Source: Polymorphobacter megasporae (GTDB lineage: Bacteria > Pseudomonadota > Alphaproteobacteria > Sphingomonadales > Sphingomonadaceae). Taken from it: a DNA stretch of 64,000 nt. The notes under the pieces are model-generated. The model was not told where the DNA came from. It did not search any database and was given only the letters and a program-made list of their open reading frames with translations. Positions 28,083 through 36,257 of this stretch are shown here, in pieces. The translations under genes were made by a program, and so were the position numbers. The stretch covers positions 2,108,001 through 2,172,000 of the forward strand of contig NZ_CP081848.1 of NCBI RefSeq assembly GCF_018982885.2, in the 5' to 3' direction. Each line of letters opens with the position of its first letter. Position 1 is the first letter of the stretch.

Positions 28083-30529
28083 TCGACGATCATCTCGCCT
28101 ACGGGATTCTGCCACGTCCACAGGCCATTCGCCTGACCTTGGAAGCTCCGCTCCCCGCCGAAGCGGCCGGCGGGGACGAACCCCGAAGCCAGTCCGACGC
28201 CATAGACTCCGTCGAGCGGCATCTCGGCCGAATCGACGACGCGGCAGCTATCGTCGACCATCGATCCGGCAGCGAGCCCGTCGCTCCGCAGGCGAATGTC
28301 GCGGCCGTTCTCGTCGAACAGCGGCAGCGCGTTGGGGCGGTAGCCGAACGCTGCAATGACGAGATCGGCCGTGTCGAGCGCCGCCTCGGCAGTGGGGTCG
28401 CTCGCCCCGGCCAACCGGTGCAGGCGTAGCCGCGGATCGCCCGATCGCCCGCCGATACCAAGCGCATGGATGATCAGCTCACGCGCTTCGAGGCGCAGCC
28501 CCGCAAGGCGGTAGACGAAGCCCGACAGGGGACAGATGTCGTCCTCGTCGAAGTCGCTGTAGCCATCGGCGCGCGCGGCATCTGCCGAGGGATAGAACAG
28601 GCGGAACGGCCGCCGCGACATGACCGTGACCCGCTCGACCTGGAAGTGCTTGTCCGCCCGGTCGCGCAGCATCAGCGCGGCCGAGGTCGCGGCGCTGGTC
28701 GAACCGCCGACGATCACGATCCGCGCCGGGCGGTTCTTCGGCAGCAGTTCGGCGACCCGCTCGAGCCCGCCGACGCTCAGGATGGTATCCGACTGGATCA
28801 GCCGGTCGCCGCAGCGTTCGACGAGCGTCCGCCCGGCAACCTTCTCCTCGGCGATGACCCGCGCCGGCTGGTGCCCGCCGGTGGCAAGGACGAGGTTCAT
28901 CGCGGTCAGGACGATCGACTTGCCGTCGGCGATGCACCGCGCCCGCACCGACCAAAGGCCGTCGCAGGTGCGCTGGGCGGAGATCACCTCGTGCCCGCGC
29001 AGGACCTCGCCACCGAGCGACACCATCCGCCGTGTCAGGATGTCTCCGAACTTCTCGAGGTAGGCGCCGACCTTCGTTAGCGGCACGCCCAACGCGCCCT
29101 TATGGTCTTCGAGCGCGCGGCTGGCGTCTCCGATCTCGCGCCCGGCTCCCTTGGGCAGCGCGGCGTTGGCGCTGAGGAAGGTCTCGGCTGTGCTGTCGGA
29201 GGTGATGGCATAATGCCCGAGCATCCCCGAGCCGATCGCCACGCTGCGGTCGATGACGGCGATGCCGTCCGCCGCCATCTGTTCGAGCTTGCCCGACCGT
29301 GCCGCCGCACACAGGATTGCCGTCCCGGCCGGTCCGCCGCCGATGATGACCGTGCCCAGCACCCGGTCGCGGGGCAATGCCGTCGCGGGGATCGACCGCG
29401 GAAGCCGTGCGCAGATCGCGACCAGCGTTTCGGCGACGCGGTCGACGTCGGCTTCGGTCATCGAATCAGTGATGGGCAGCGACAGGATGCGGGTCGAGAT
29501 GTCGGCGGTGACCGGGAGCGGGTCGATGACCGCGATCTCGCGGAACCACGGCTGCTCGCCAAGATGCGGGCTGAAGTACGTCCCGGCGCCAATCCCGGCT
29601 TCGCTCAGGCTGGCGATGATCGCGGCGCGATGCTTGGCGAGCGACGCGGGCGAGAGCAGCGGCATGAACTGGGGGGCTTGGCGATGACCGCGCGCGCGCT
29701 GGAAGGCGAAGTTGCTCAACTGGCGCCGATAGCGCTGGGCGAGGGCATAGCGATGCGCGGCGATGTCCTCGATCTCGGCCAGCTTCGCCTCGGCTAAAAG
29801 GGCAGGGATCTCGGCGAGCTTGGCATTGATCCCGGGCAGCGTCGCCGATCGGCCCGACTCGAAGCCGAAGTTCGACATCGCCCGCATCGTCTCGATCTTG
29901 GCAGGGGTCGCGCAATAGATCAGCCCGCCCTCCGACGTCGCGAAGGTCTTGGTCGCGTGCATCGAGAAGACCACGGGGAACTGGCAGTCGGTGCCGAAAC
30001 CGCGCCCCGACTCGTCGAGGGTGCCGAGCGAGGCGGCGGCATCGATGACGACCGCGATGTCGTGGCGGCGGGCGATCCACGCATAGCGCTCGAGGTCGAT
30101 CGAGGTGCCGAAGGTGGCGTACGGGACGATCGCCGCGATGCGCCCGCGATGCTCCGACAGCAGCCGCTGCTCGGCCTTCTCGCACAGCGTCCAATCGTCC
30201 TCGTCGCAGTCGACCAGCAGCGGCGTCAATCCGGCCCAATGCGCGGCGTGCCCGGTCGCGGCGAAGGTGAAGGCCGGCAGCAGCGCGAGGCGGCGCGCGG
30301 GATCCATGCGGTAGGTCTGGCTCTTGATGGCGATCATCAGCCCCAAGGTGGCGTTGTTGACCGCGAGACAGGCGCCGCGACCGCCGAACAGCTGCTGGGT
30401 GATCGCCTGCTCGAAGCGCTGAACGACCGGTCCGGAATTGCTATAGATGCCCGAGTCTTCGATCTCGCGGACCCGGTCGACCATCGTCGACAGTTTCGGC
30501 GGATTGGGGCGAATCAGGGGAATGTCCAT
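28028..30529 (-). CDS. DegT/DnrJ/EryC1 aminotransferase fused to an FAD/NAD(P)-binding oxidoreductase
   Basis: An 833-residue two-domain protein. Residues 1 to about 380 form a PLP-dependent sugar aminotransferase of the DegT family, with VVIDAAASLG and the Schiff-base lysine in MHATKTFATSEGG (K194). From about 390 a flavoprotein begins: VIIGGGPAGTA (397-402) is the FAD Rossmann motif, LVLATGG the second flavin block, and VIVGGSTSAATSAALML (about 605) the NADPH site, an order resembling SidA/IucD N-hydroxylases and other flavin monooxygenases. No stop or frame change separates the halves. The start is ATG 30529; GTG 30532 directly precedes it. It is divergent from a glycosyltransferase. A sugar- or amine-oxidising role is inference. 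Confidence 0.87.
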   Translation of the reverse strand: MDIPLIRPNPPKLSTMVDRVREIEDSGIYSNSGPVVQRFEQAITQQLFGGRGACLAVNNATLGLMIAIKSQTYRMDPARRLALLPAFTFAATGHAAHWAGLTPLLVDCDEDDWTLCEKAEQRLLSEHRGRIAAIVPYATFGTSIDLERYAWIARRHDIAVVIDAAASLGTLDESGRGFGTDCQFPVVFSMHATKTFATSEGGLIYCATPAKIETMRAMSNFGFESGRSATLPGINAKLAEIPALLAEAKLAEIEDIAAHRYALAQRYRRQLSNFAFQRARGHRQAPQFMPLLSPASLAKHRAAIIASLSEAGIGAGTYFSPHLGEQPWFREIAVIDPLPVTADISTRILSLPITDSMTEADVDRVAETLVAICARLPRSIPATALPRDRVLGTVIIGGGPAGTAILCAAARSGKLEQMAADGIAVIDRSVAIGSGMLGHYAITSDSTAETFLSANAALPKGAGREIGDASRALEDHKGALGVPLTKVGAYLEKFGDILTRRMVSLGGEVLRGHEVISAQRTCDGLWSVRARCIADGKSIVLTAMNLVLATGGHQPARVIAEEKVAGRTLVERCGDRLIQSDTILSVGGLERVAELLPKNRPARIVIVGGSTSAATSAALMLRDRADKHFQVERVTVMSRRPFRLFYPSADAARADGYSDFDEDDICPLSGFVYRLAGLRLEARELIIHALGIGGRSGDPRLRLHRLAGASDPTAEAALDTADLVIAAFGYRPNALPLFDENGRDIRLRSDGLAAGSMVDDSCRVVDSAEMPLDGVYGVGLASGFVPAGRFGGERSFQGQANGLWTWQNPVGEMIVDQLTASRVDEVPGLRITA

Positions 30530-30829
30530 CACGATCCTCGCTCACGCACGCTAACACTTGCTTCACAACCATTACCTACAAGTTACCGGCAAGGTGGCAA
30601 CACGATTCACGCCCGTTTCGAGCCGGAGCCGCAAGTATCATACTTAACTGCGCCGCCACCGGGGCTGGCCCTGTCTTAAGGGGGTTCAGTCGAGTGGCGC
30701 GTTTTGCGAAGTGTCGCGTTGGTCGATCGATGCGACGCTGGACCGGGATGCCGATGAAGACTGAGGAGCTTGCGCTGACCCGCCGCCTGACTGCCGGACC
30801 CCGACCGCTAAACTCATTCGGCACCTGAC
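30530..30829. other. Divergent intergenic region, fusion enzyme / glycosyltransferase
   Basis: Three hundred bases without a gene, AT-rich near the fusion gene. It must carry two divergent promoters. I see no strong repeat or hairpin. Confidence 0.4.
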
Positions 30830-31837
30830 GTGCCGGGTGTCGCCGACCGGGGCACGTCGGCCCCACGACTGACGGTCATCGTCAACTCGTACAATTATGC
30901 CGCGTATCTCGGGCAGGCGATCGATAGCGCGCTGCAGCAGGACTATGCCGACAAGGAGGTCATCGTCGTCGACGACGGCTCGACCGATGCCTCCCCCGAG
31001 ATTATCCGGTCGTACGGGGCCGCGATCACCCCGGTTTTCCACGAGAACCTCGGCCAGGCGCGGACCTGCCTGCGGGCCGTCGCCCATGCCACGGGCGACT
31101 ATATCCTGTTCCTCGACTCCGACGACTACCTTCTCCCCGGAGCCCTGACCGCCGTCGCTGCCGTTTGCGCCCCCGGGGTCGCCAAGGTCCAGTTCCAGCT
31201 CTTGCCCGTTGGGCCAGAGGGTGAGCCGGTCGGCAGACCGTGGCCGGCGATGGGCGACCAGTCGCGCGCCGACCTGCTCCAGCTGATCGAGCGGCAGGGG
31301 ACCTATGCCGCCCCGCCGAACTCGGGCAACGTCCACCGTGCCGACATCTTCAATTACATCGGCGACATCGACTATGAGAACAGCATCGACGGCGTCCCCT
31401 ATCTCGTCGCGCCGTTGCTCGGGGAGGTCCGCCAGATCGCCCGCGCGCTTGGCTGCTATCGCTATCACGCGACCAACTTCTCCGACCACGGCAAGCTCAA
31501 CCCCGTCAGATTCGCCCTCGAAGCCCAACGGCACAAGGAAAGGCTGCATCACCTGAAGACGATCGCGGCGGAGAACGGCCTTCCCATTCCCGATATCACC
31601 GACCCCGATCACCACTCCTATGTCCACACGCGTGAAATACTGGCGAAAGCCAGCGGAGGTCATCGCCCTAGTGTATCCCTCGTCTTGCGCTACGTCAGTT
31701 CTTTACTGCGCGAACGGCACGCGCCGGGCCTGATACTCAAACTGTCCTTATGGGCAATTGCGATGCAGCTGTCGGGCGACCGGTCGAGGCGGAAGTTGGC
31801 GATCTATCGGAGCGACCCTCGTTCGCGTCGCCGGTAG
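30830..31837 (+). CDS. Glycosyltransferase family 2
   Basis: A 335-residue GT-A glycosyltransferase. It shows the N-terminal LTVIVNSYNYAAYLGQAIDSAL, the nucleotide-binding VIVVDDGSTD (about 45-54) and the metal-binding DSDD at 96-99. It starts at GTG 30830, as no ATG precedes the domain. The C-terminal 80 residues are basic with an amphipathic patch (LRYVSSLLRERHAPGLILKL), perhaps for peripheral membrane contact. The donor and acceptor are unknown. Its divergent neighbour carries a sugar aminotransferase domain, so both may act on the same glycan or sugar nucleotide. Confidence 0.9.
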   Translation: MPGVADRGTSAPRLTVIVNSYNYAAYLGQAIDSALQQDYADKEVIVVDDGSTDASPEIIRSYGAAITPVFHENLGQARTCLRAVAHATGDYILFLDSDDYLLPGALTAVAAVCAPGVAKVQFQLLPVGPEGEPVGRPWPAMGDQSRADLLQLIERQGTYAAPPNSGNVHRADIFNYIGDIDYENSIDGVPYLVAPLLGEVRQIARALGCYRYHATNFSDHGKLNPVRFALEAQRHKERLHHLKTIAAENGLPIPDITDPDHHSYVHTREILAKASGGHRPSVSLVLRYVSSLLRERHAPGLILKLSLWAIAMQLSGDRSRRKLAIYRSDPRSRRR

Positions 31838-31846
31838 CGTGCGCGC

Positions 31847-31866
31847 GACCCCGGGGGAGGGGGGTC
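31847..31866. terminator. Possible terminator between glycosyltransferase and tRNA-Leu
   Basis: GACCCC and GGGGTC pair across an 8-base loop. It lies between two convergent transcripts and could serve either. The stem is short and has no T-tract. Confidence 0.3.
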
Positions 31867-31868
31867 AC

Positions 31869-31955
31869 TGGTGCCCTGGAATGGACTCGAACCATCACAT
31901 CGTTACCAATACCAGCACCTGAAGCTGGCGCGTCTACCAATTCCGCCACCAGGGC
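31869..31955 (-). tRNA. tRNA-Leu(CAG)
   Basis: An 87-base gene with encoded CCA end. The acceptor stem is GCCCTGG/CCAGGGC. The anticodon stem CCAGC/GCTGG encloses loop TTCAGGT, giving anticodon CAG (31919-31921 on the plus strand). A long variable arm (class II tRNA) and a T-arm GATGG-TTCGAGT-CCATT complete the fold. It reads CUG codons. Confidence 0.96.
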
Positions 31956-32172
31956 ACGGTGAGCCGAGTGGCGCGGCGTAGAGAGGGGGGCGCGGGTTGT
32001 CAACGGCGGAACGCCCGGCTGGGCAACGGGTCGCCGCGCGAGCGGGCCGTGCGGGAACGCCCAAGCGGGCAACGCCCGACCCCGGCGCGGCCCGCGCGCG
32101 CACCGGCGTTGTAAACGCGCGGACGATGCGCCATGACCCGCCACTGTGCAGCAAGCGGGGAATCGCCTGACG

Positions 32173-33147
32173 ATGGCCGGGAATAATTCTGCATTGATCG
32201 ACCGGCTAGTCGTCGTCGTCGGCGGGTCGGGCTTCGTTGGGCGGTATCTCGTCCAGGAGCTCGTCAAGACCGGCGCGCGGGTCCGCGTCGTCGTGCGGAC
32301 GCCCGAGAACGCCAACTTCCTCAAGCCGTTGGGCGGGCTCGGCCAGATCGAGATCGTCGGCGGGAACGTCACCAACGCCGCGAGCATGACCGCGGCATTC
32401 ACCCACGCCGACGCCGGGGTCAACCTCGTCGGCATCCTCGACGAGCGCAGCGGGCAGAAGTTCGCAGGCGTCCAGGCCGAGGGTGCCGCGAGCGTCGCGC
32501 GCGCCGCCGCTGCCGCCAACGTCACCGCCTTCGTCCAGGTCTCGGCGATCGGCGCCGACGCGGGCAGCAAGGCCGAATACGCCTCGACCAAGGCCGCGGG
32601 CGAGGCGGCGGTCACTGCCGCGCTGCCGCACGCGACGATCGTCCGCCCGTCGATCGTCTTCGGTCCCGAGGACCAGTTCATCAACCGCTTCGCCGCGATG
32701 GCGAGCGGCCCGCTCCCGGTCGTGCCGATCGTTGCGGGCGATACCCGTTTCCAGCCGGTGTTCGTCGTCGACGTGGCGAAGGCGATCGTCGCCGCGCTCG
32801 CCGACCCGGCGGCGTATGGCGGGAAGACCTTCGAGCTCGGCGGGCCGAAGGTTTATGCCTTCCGCGACATCATCGCGTGGATCATGCGCGAGATCCGCAG
32901 CACCAAGTCGATGGCCGAGGTTCCCGCTTTCGCCGCGAAGCTGATGGGCCGCGCCGGGGACATCGTCCCGCTCGTGCCGATGACGTCGGGGCAGTTCGAA
33001 ATGCTCCAGTCGGACAATGTCGCGCGCGCGCCGGGGCTCGATGCGTTCGGCATCACGCCGACCCCGCTCGAGGCGGTTGCGCCCGCCTATCTCGAACGCT
33101 ATCGCACCGCCGGCCGCTTTCACCGCGACCCGGAGACGAAAGCTTGA
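32173..33147 (+). CDS. Complex I NDUFA9-like NAD(P)-binding protein (atypical SDR)
   Basis: A 324-residue extended Rossmann protein: VVVVGGSGFVGRYLVQEL at the N-terminus is the dinucleotide-binding motif, followed by VRVVVRTPEN and VQVSAIGAD...YASTKAAGEAAV, the pattern of the NDUFA9 subfamily. Bacterial members often sit next to uppP, as here; their role is not firmly settled. The start is ATG 32173; an in-frame GTG at 32146 is possible. Its stop overlaps uppP as TTGA. Confidence 0.87.
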   Translation: MAGNNSALIDRLVVVVGGSGFVGRYLVQELVKTGARVRVVVRTPENANFLKPLGGLGQIEIVGGNVTNAASMTAAFTHADAGVNLVGILDERSGQKFAGVQAEGAASVARAAAAANVTAFVQVSAIGADAGSKAEYASTKAAGEAAVTAALPHATIVRPSIVFGPEDQFINRFAAMASGPLPVVPIVAGDTRFQPVFVVDVAKAIVAALADPAAYGGKTFELGGPKVYAFRDIIAWIMREIRSTKSMAEVPAFAAKLMGRAGDIVPLVPMTSGQFEMLQSDNVARAPGLDAFGITPTPLEAVAPAYLERYRTAGRFHRDPETKA

Positions 33148-34982
33148 CCCTGTCCCTGATCGCCGCCGCTGCCAGCAGCGTCCAGACCGCAAGTGCTGCC
33201 GCCAGCGGCACCGGCCACAGCCTCACCGACATCATCATCCTCGGCATCGTCGAGGGCGTGACCGAATTCCTCCCCGTGTCGTCGACCGGGCACCTGATCC
33301 TCGCGGGGAAATTGCTCGGCTACGACCCCGACAGCTGGAAATTGTTCAACATCGTCATCCAGTTCGGCGCGATCCTTGCGATCGTCGTGCTGTACTGGCG
33401 GACCTTCATGACGGTGATCCGCGGCGTCCTTTCGCGCGATCCCGTATCGCTGCGCTTCGTCCGCAACGTCCTCCTCGCGTTCATTCCCGCCGCGGTGATC
33501 GGCTTCATCCTTCACAAGAAGATCGAGGCGCTGCTCGGCCATGCCGAGGTCGTCGCGGTCGCGCTGATCGTCGGCGGCATCGCGATCCTGATCATCGAGC
33601 GGATGGCGAAGCGCGTCACGGTCAACGGCGTGTCTGAGATTCCGGTGCGGACCGCGCTCGGCATCGGCCTCGCCCAGTGCCTCGCGATGATCCCCGGCGT
33701 CAGCCGGTCGGGCGCGACGATCATGGGGGCGCTGACGATGGGCGTCGAGCGCCGTACCGCGGCCGAGTTCAGCTTCTTCCTCGCGATCCCGACGATGCTC
33801 GGAGCGACCGTTCTCGAACTCGTCAGCAACCGCGCGCTGATCAACGCGGGCGAAATCCACGACATCGCGATCGGCTTCGTCGTTGCGTTTATCGTCGCGG
33901 TGATCGTCGTCCGCGCTTTCGTCGCGGTGATCAGCCGCTACGGCTTCGCCCCGTTCGCCTATTACCGGATCGTGGCGGGGATCGCCGCGCTGGTCTGGAT
34001 CTACGCGGTCTGAGGCTGGCGGACCTTCGTCGTCCGACGCTGCCGGAAGTCCACGAAGTCCACACGAAACGGGCGTTTCGACTGCGCCGCGGAAATCGAC
34101 CATCGCGCCGCTGCCACCCGCGCTCACGTCGTCACGATCGCTGGTGCAGCCTGCACTAACCCCGTTATTCCCGCAAAGGCGGGAACCCATTTTCCAGAGA
34201 CCGTCGGGCATTGTGCCCGGCTGTTCAACGGGCGTCGCCTCAGCACCACCGTCTACGGAAAATGGGTCCCGGCCTTCGCCGGGATGACGGTTATTAATTG
34301 AGTGACCCGCCGCGGGTGAGGGAGCGGCGTGCGGTGCTGCCGGAAGTCCACGAAGTCCACACGAAGCGGGGGTCGTTGCGCGGGCCGCAACGAGCGCTGC
34401 TTCAGCCGCCGCCGCTGCTTCCGCCGCATCGTCCGCGGCCTCCTCCGCATCGCGCGCGGCCTCCTCCGCCGCGATCGCGGCTTCCTCCGCTTCGAGCTCC
34501 ACATCGAGCGCGACAAGGGCTTCGGCATAAGCGTCGTCAGCGCTTTCGGTCGTGTCGTCGTCGCTGTCGCTGTCGCTTACGGCATACAACGGCTGGTGAA
34601 AGCGGTTGTCGGCGAGGCGGCCGCGGTTGAGCATCAGGAACATCAGCAGCCGGTTGTCGAAGATCGTCCGCATGCCGACGAGGCCGCCGCGCTGATAGAC
34701 CTCCTGCTTCTGGCCATACATCGCGCGCTCGATCGCAATATCGGTGATCTGCGCCATTCCCGCGGACCGCGCTGCCTCCCACGCATCGGCGAACGCCCAT
34801 GCGCTCGGGTGCTGGCGGAGGCGGTACGCGCTCGATGCGTTCATGCCCGCCGAACGACACGCGCTCTTGACGCTGCCGGTATCGCCGAGACGCTCGATGA
34901 AAATACGCTGGCGATCGGGGGTCCAGCCGTCGTCGCGCGGGCGAAGGGTGGCGGGGGCGAAGGGGGGAGGTGTGTGTTTCAT
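33120..34982 (-). CDS. HTH protein (terminase small subunit-like) with repeat-filled, overlong 3' end
   Basis: The first 130 or so residues look like a genuine gene: a helix-turn-helix unit (WTPDRQRIFIERLGDTGSVKSACRSAGMNASSAYRLRQ) of the type found in terminase small subunits and related proteins of sphingomonads. An Asp/Ser run and an Ala/Glu coiled-coil tail follow, to about residue 205. From there the frame stays open through two direct repeats and a palindromic element (34039-34370) and then runs antisense to uppP as far as 33120. The last 290 or so codons are therefore probably not functional protein. The original stop has apparently been lost. The start is ATG 34982. Confidence 0.5.
   Translation of the reverse strand: MKHTPPPFAPATLRPRDDGWTPDRQRIFIERLGDTGSVKSACRSAGMNASSAYRLRQHPSAWAFADAWEAARSAGMAQITDIAIERAMYGQKQEVYQRGGLVGMRTIFDNRLLMFLMLNRGRLADNRFHQPLYAVSDSDSDDDTTESADDAYAEALVALDVELEAEEAAIAAEEAARDAEEAADDAAEAAAAAEAALVAARATTPASCGLRGLPAAPHAAPSPAAGHSINNRHPGEGRDPFSVDGGAEATPVEQPGTMPDGLWKMGSRLCGNNGVSAGCTSDRDDVSAGGSGAMVDFRGAVETPVSCGLRGLPAASDDEGPPASDRVDPDQRGDPRHDPVIGERGEAVAADHRDESADDDHRDDKRNDEADRDVVDFARVDQRAVADEFENGRSEHRRDREEEAELGRGTALDAHRQRPHDRRARPADAGDHREALGEADAERGPHRNLRHAVDRDALRHPLDDQDRDAADDQRDRDDLGMAEQRLDLLVKDEADHRGGNEREEDVADEAQRYGIARKDAADHRHEGPPVQHDDRKDRAELDDDVEQFPAVGVVAEQFPREDQVPGRRHGEEFGHALDDAEDDDVGEAVAGAAGGSTCGLDAAGSGGDQGQGQAFVSGSR
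33144..34013 (+). CDS. uppP: Undecaprenyl-diphosphatase UppP (BacA)
   Basis: A membrane enzyme of 289 residues that dephosphorylates undecaprenyl pyrophosphate to recycle the lipid carrier of cell-wall synthesis. Both catalytic blocks are present: EGVTEFLPVSSTGHLIL (37-53) and PGVSRSGATIMGAL. About eight membrane helices are visible. The start is TTG 33144, overlapping the preceding stop; no ATG or GTG exists before the conserved region, and the first 27 residues form a short non-conserved leader. Confidence 0.93.
   Translation: MTLSLIAAAASSVQTASAAASGTGHSLTDIIILGIVEGVTEFLPVSSTGHLILAGKLLGYDPDSWKLFNIVIQFGAILAIVVLYWRTFMTVIRGVLSRDPVSLRFVRNVLLAFIPAAVIGFILHKKIEALLGHAEVVAVALIVGGIAILIIERMAKRVTVNGVSEIPVRTALGIGLAQCLAMIPGVSRSGATIMGALTMGVERRTAAEFSFFLAIPTMLGATVLELVSNRALINAGEIHDIAIGFVVAFIVAVIVVRAFVAVISRYGFAPFAYYRIVAGIAALVWIYAV
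34039..34073. repeat. 35-bp direct repeat, copy 1
   Basis: It begins GCTGCCGGAAGTCCACGAAG and ends ACACGAAACGGG, and matches the copy at 34336-34370 at 34 of 35 positions. The two copies flank the palindromic element at 34164-34291. Confidence 0.85.
34164..34291. repeat. Intergenic palindromic (REP-like) element, imperfect
   Basis: The left arm (34164-34195) reads from GTTATTCCCGCAAAGGCGGG to the CCCATTTTCC core. The right arm (34257-34291) is its imperfect inverse, with GGAAAATGGG at 34257-34266. The arms enclose about 60 bases and belong to the same family as 62898-63022. Confidence 0.75.
34336..34370. repeat. 35-bp direct repeat, copy 2
   Basis: Same orientation as copy 1, 297 bases away. 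It lies in the 3' part of the HTH gene and encodes SCGLRGLPA in its reading frame, as does copy 1. Confidence 0.85.
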
Positions 34983-35181
34983 CGACGAGTCTATGTAAAA
35001 TTTACGTCGTGTAGGAAAGTTGTTTCGCTGGCGTCAGAAAAATAACTTCGCTAGACTTGGATCGGCGTCCGTCAACTGTGCTGCCGGGCGTGATTAGTTG
35101 CTTTTGTGTGACCTGCGAGCAAGTAGCGTTGACGGCTCGGTTGGCAAAGTTTCCTGATTCTCTCGCCGAAAGGTGTCTCGC

Positions 35182-35856
35182 ATGCCTATGGAAAAGCCTT
35201 GGCGGACCGCATTCGTTCCCGGCGATTATATCTTCGGCTACGCCAATGTGATCACCGAGTTCGCGCTCGCCCATAAGGACGAGGGGGCATCGGACAAGGA
35301 CAAGATCCAGGAGCTGGCGACGGATCGCGCGCAAGCACTCGACGGAAAAGGGAAGGACGCCGACAAGCGATCATTCCTTGCCTCGCTTGAAAAGCATCCG
35401 AAATATGGTGGCATCGTCAGCGATTCGGACATGGATATCCGGGCGACGTCGCTCGCCGGACTCAAGGTCGGGCCGGTCAAGAACAACCGCGAGTGGCGCA
35501 TCAAGTCGAAGGGGTCGCTCTACTGGGCGACGATGGACGTCAAGAAACACGTCCATTTCCTGCTTGATGGCATCGATATGAAGGAGGTGGTCGACAAGAC
35601 CCACACCTCCGGCCCGGTTCATGGGCAAGACACGCCGCATGGCACGGATGCCACAGCCAAGACGCGGACGATCACCCATTCCGAACTGCGCTGGCTCTAT
35701 CGCAACAAGGTGTTTCCGCAGGTCCGCGAGCATGTCCAGTTCTGGCTGGCGGGGGTATGCTGCATCCCGCCGTGGCAATTGGATTCGGGGCTGTGGGCGA
35801 AATACCTCCCCAAGAACAGCGTCAGCACGCCCGGCATCATGTGGGAGCTCGACTGA
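35182..35856 (+). CDS. Hypothetical protein, 224 aa, no family recognised
   Basis: A soluble, Lys- and Asp-rich protein without signal peptide or membrane helix. The first 60 residues are charged (KDEGASDKDKIQELATDR). The C-terminal half is richer in aromatic residues (GSLYWATMDVKKHVHFLLDG; HSELRWLYRNK; HVQFWLAGVCCIPPWQL), which suggests a folded domain with several His, Trp and Cys residues. AAAGG sits 8 bases before ATG 35182. Codon usage is less GC-biased than in its neighbours, and the flanks are AT-rich with no partner gene, so acquisition by transfer is plausible. Confidence 0.75.
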   Translation: MPMEKPWRTAFVPGDYIFGYANVITEFALAHKDEGASDKDKIQELATDRAQALDGKGKDADKRSFLASLEKHPKYGGIVSDSDMDIRATSLAGLKVGPVKNNREWRIKSKGSLYWATMDVKKHVHFLLDGIDMKEVVDKTHTSGPVHGQDTPHGTDATAKTRTITHSELRWLYRNKVFPQVREHVQFWLAGVCCIPPWQLDSGLWAKYLPKNSVSTPGIMWELD

Positions 35857-36257
35857 ACGAGGGTGGTCGCTCTCGTCTGCGGTCGTATCGTCGAGCGGCG
35901 GGACGGTCGGTGTCTTGGGGTCGACGATAGGGTGCGTCGCCGTCGGCGGAGTTTGTGGCGGCAAAGGCGTCCGGCGACGTTCTGCCCGCCGGCAGCGGCG
36001 TGCTGCCAGCGACGCGACACCGTCTGACATGGCCGTTCCGCGACGCTGATCCCGCCAAGCATCGAAACAAACGTTTAAATTTTCGTGGTCGAAACGAGTA
36101 GTCCCGAAACGGTACTACAATAGGTTTGATAGCACGATTGGCCGACTGCTCAGATAGCCAAACGCCAATATAGGTCAGCAAGCCTGACCTATAAAACAAA
36201 ACTTGCTCGACAACCGCCCTTAACGCTCCTAAAGCATCGCCTGAAGGGAATCGAGTC
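35857..36257. other. Intergenic region upstream of the glt operon
   Basis: About 400 bases; the half next to gltD is clearly AT-rich and carries the inverted repeat at 36169-36193. I see no credible gene in either strand. It must include the promoter of gltD. Confidence 0.5.
36169..36193. promoter_or_regulatory. Inverted repeat upstream of gltD (candidate operator)
   Basis: TATAGGTCA and TGACCTATA form a perfect 9-bp inverted repeat around a 7-base centre, 64 bases before the gltD start. The size fits a dimeric regulator site in DNA. Lrp-type or nitrogen regulation would be expected for this operon, but the motif is not one I can name. Confidence 0.6.

Noticed and set aside
31869-31955. tRNA-Leu as attachment site of a genomic island
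   Set aside because: There is no integrase gene and no repeat of the tRNA 3' end on either side in this window.
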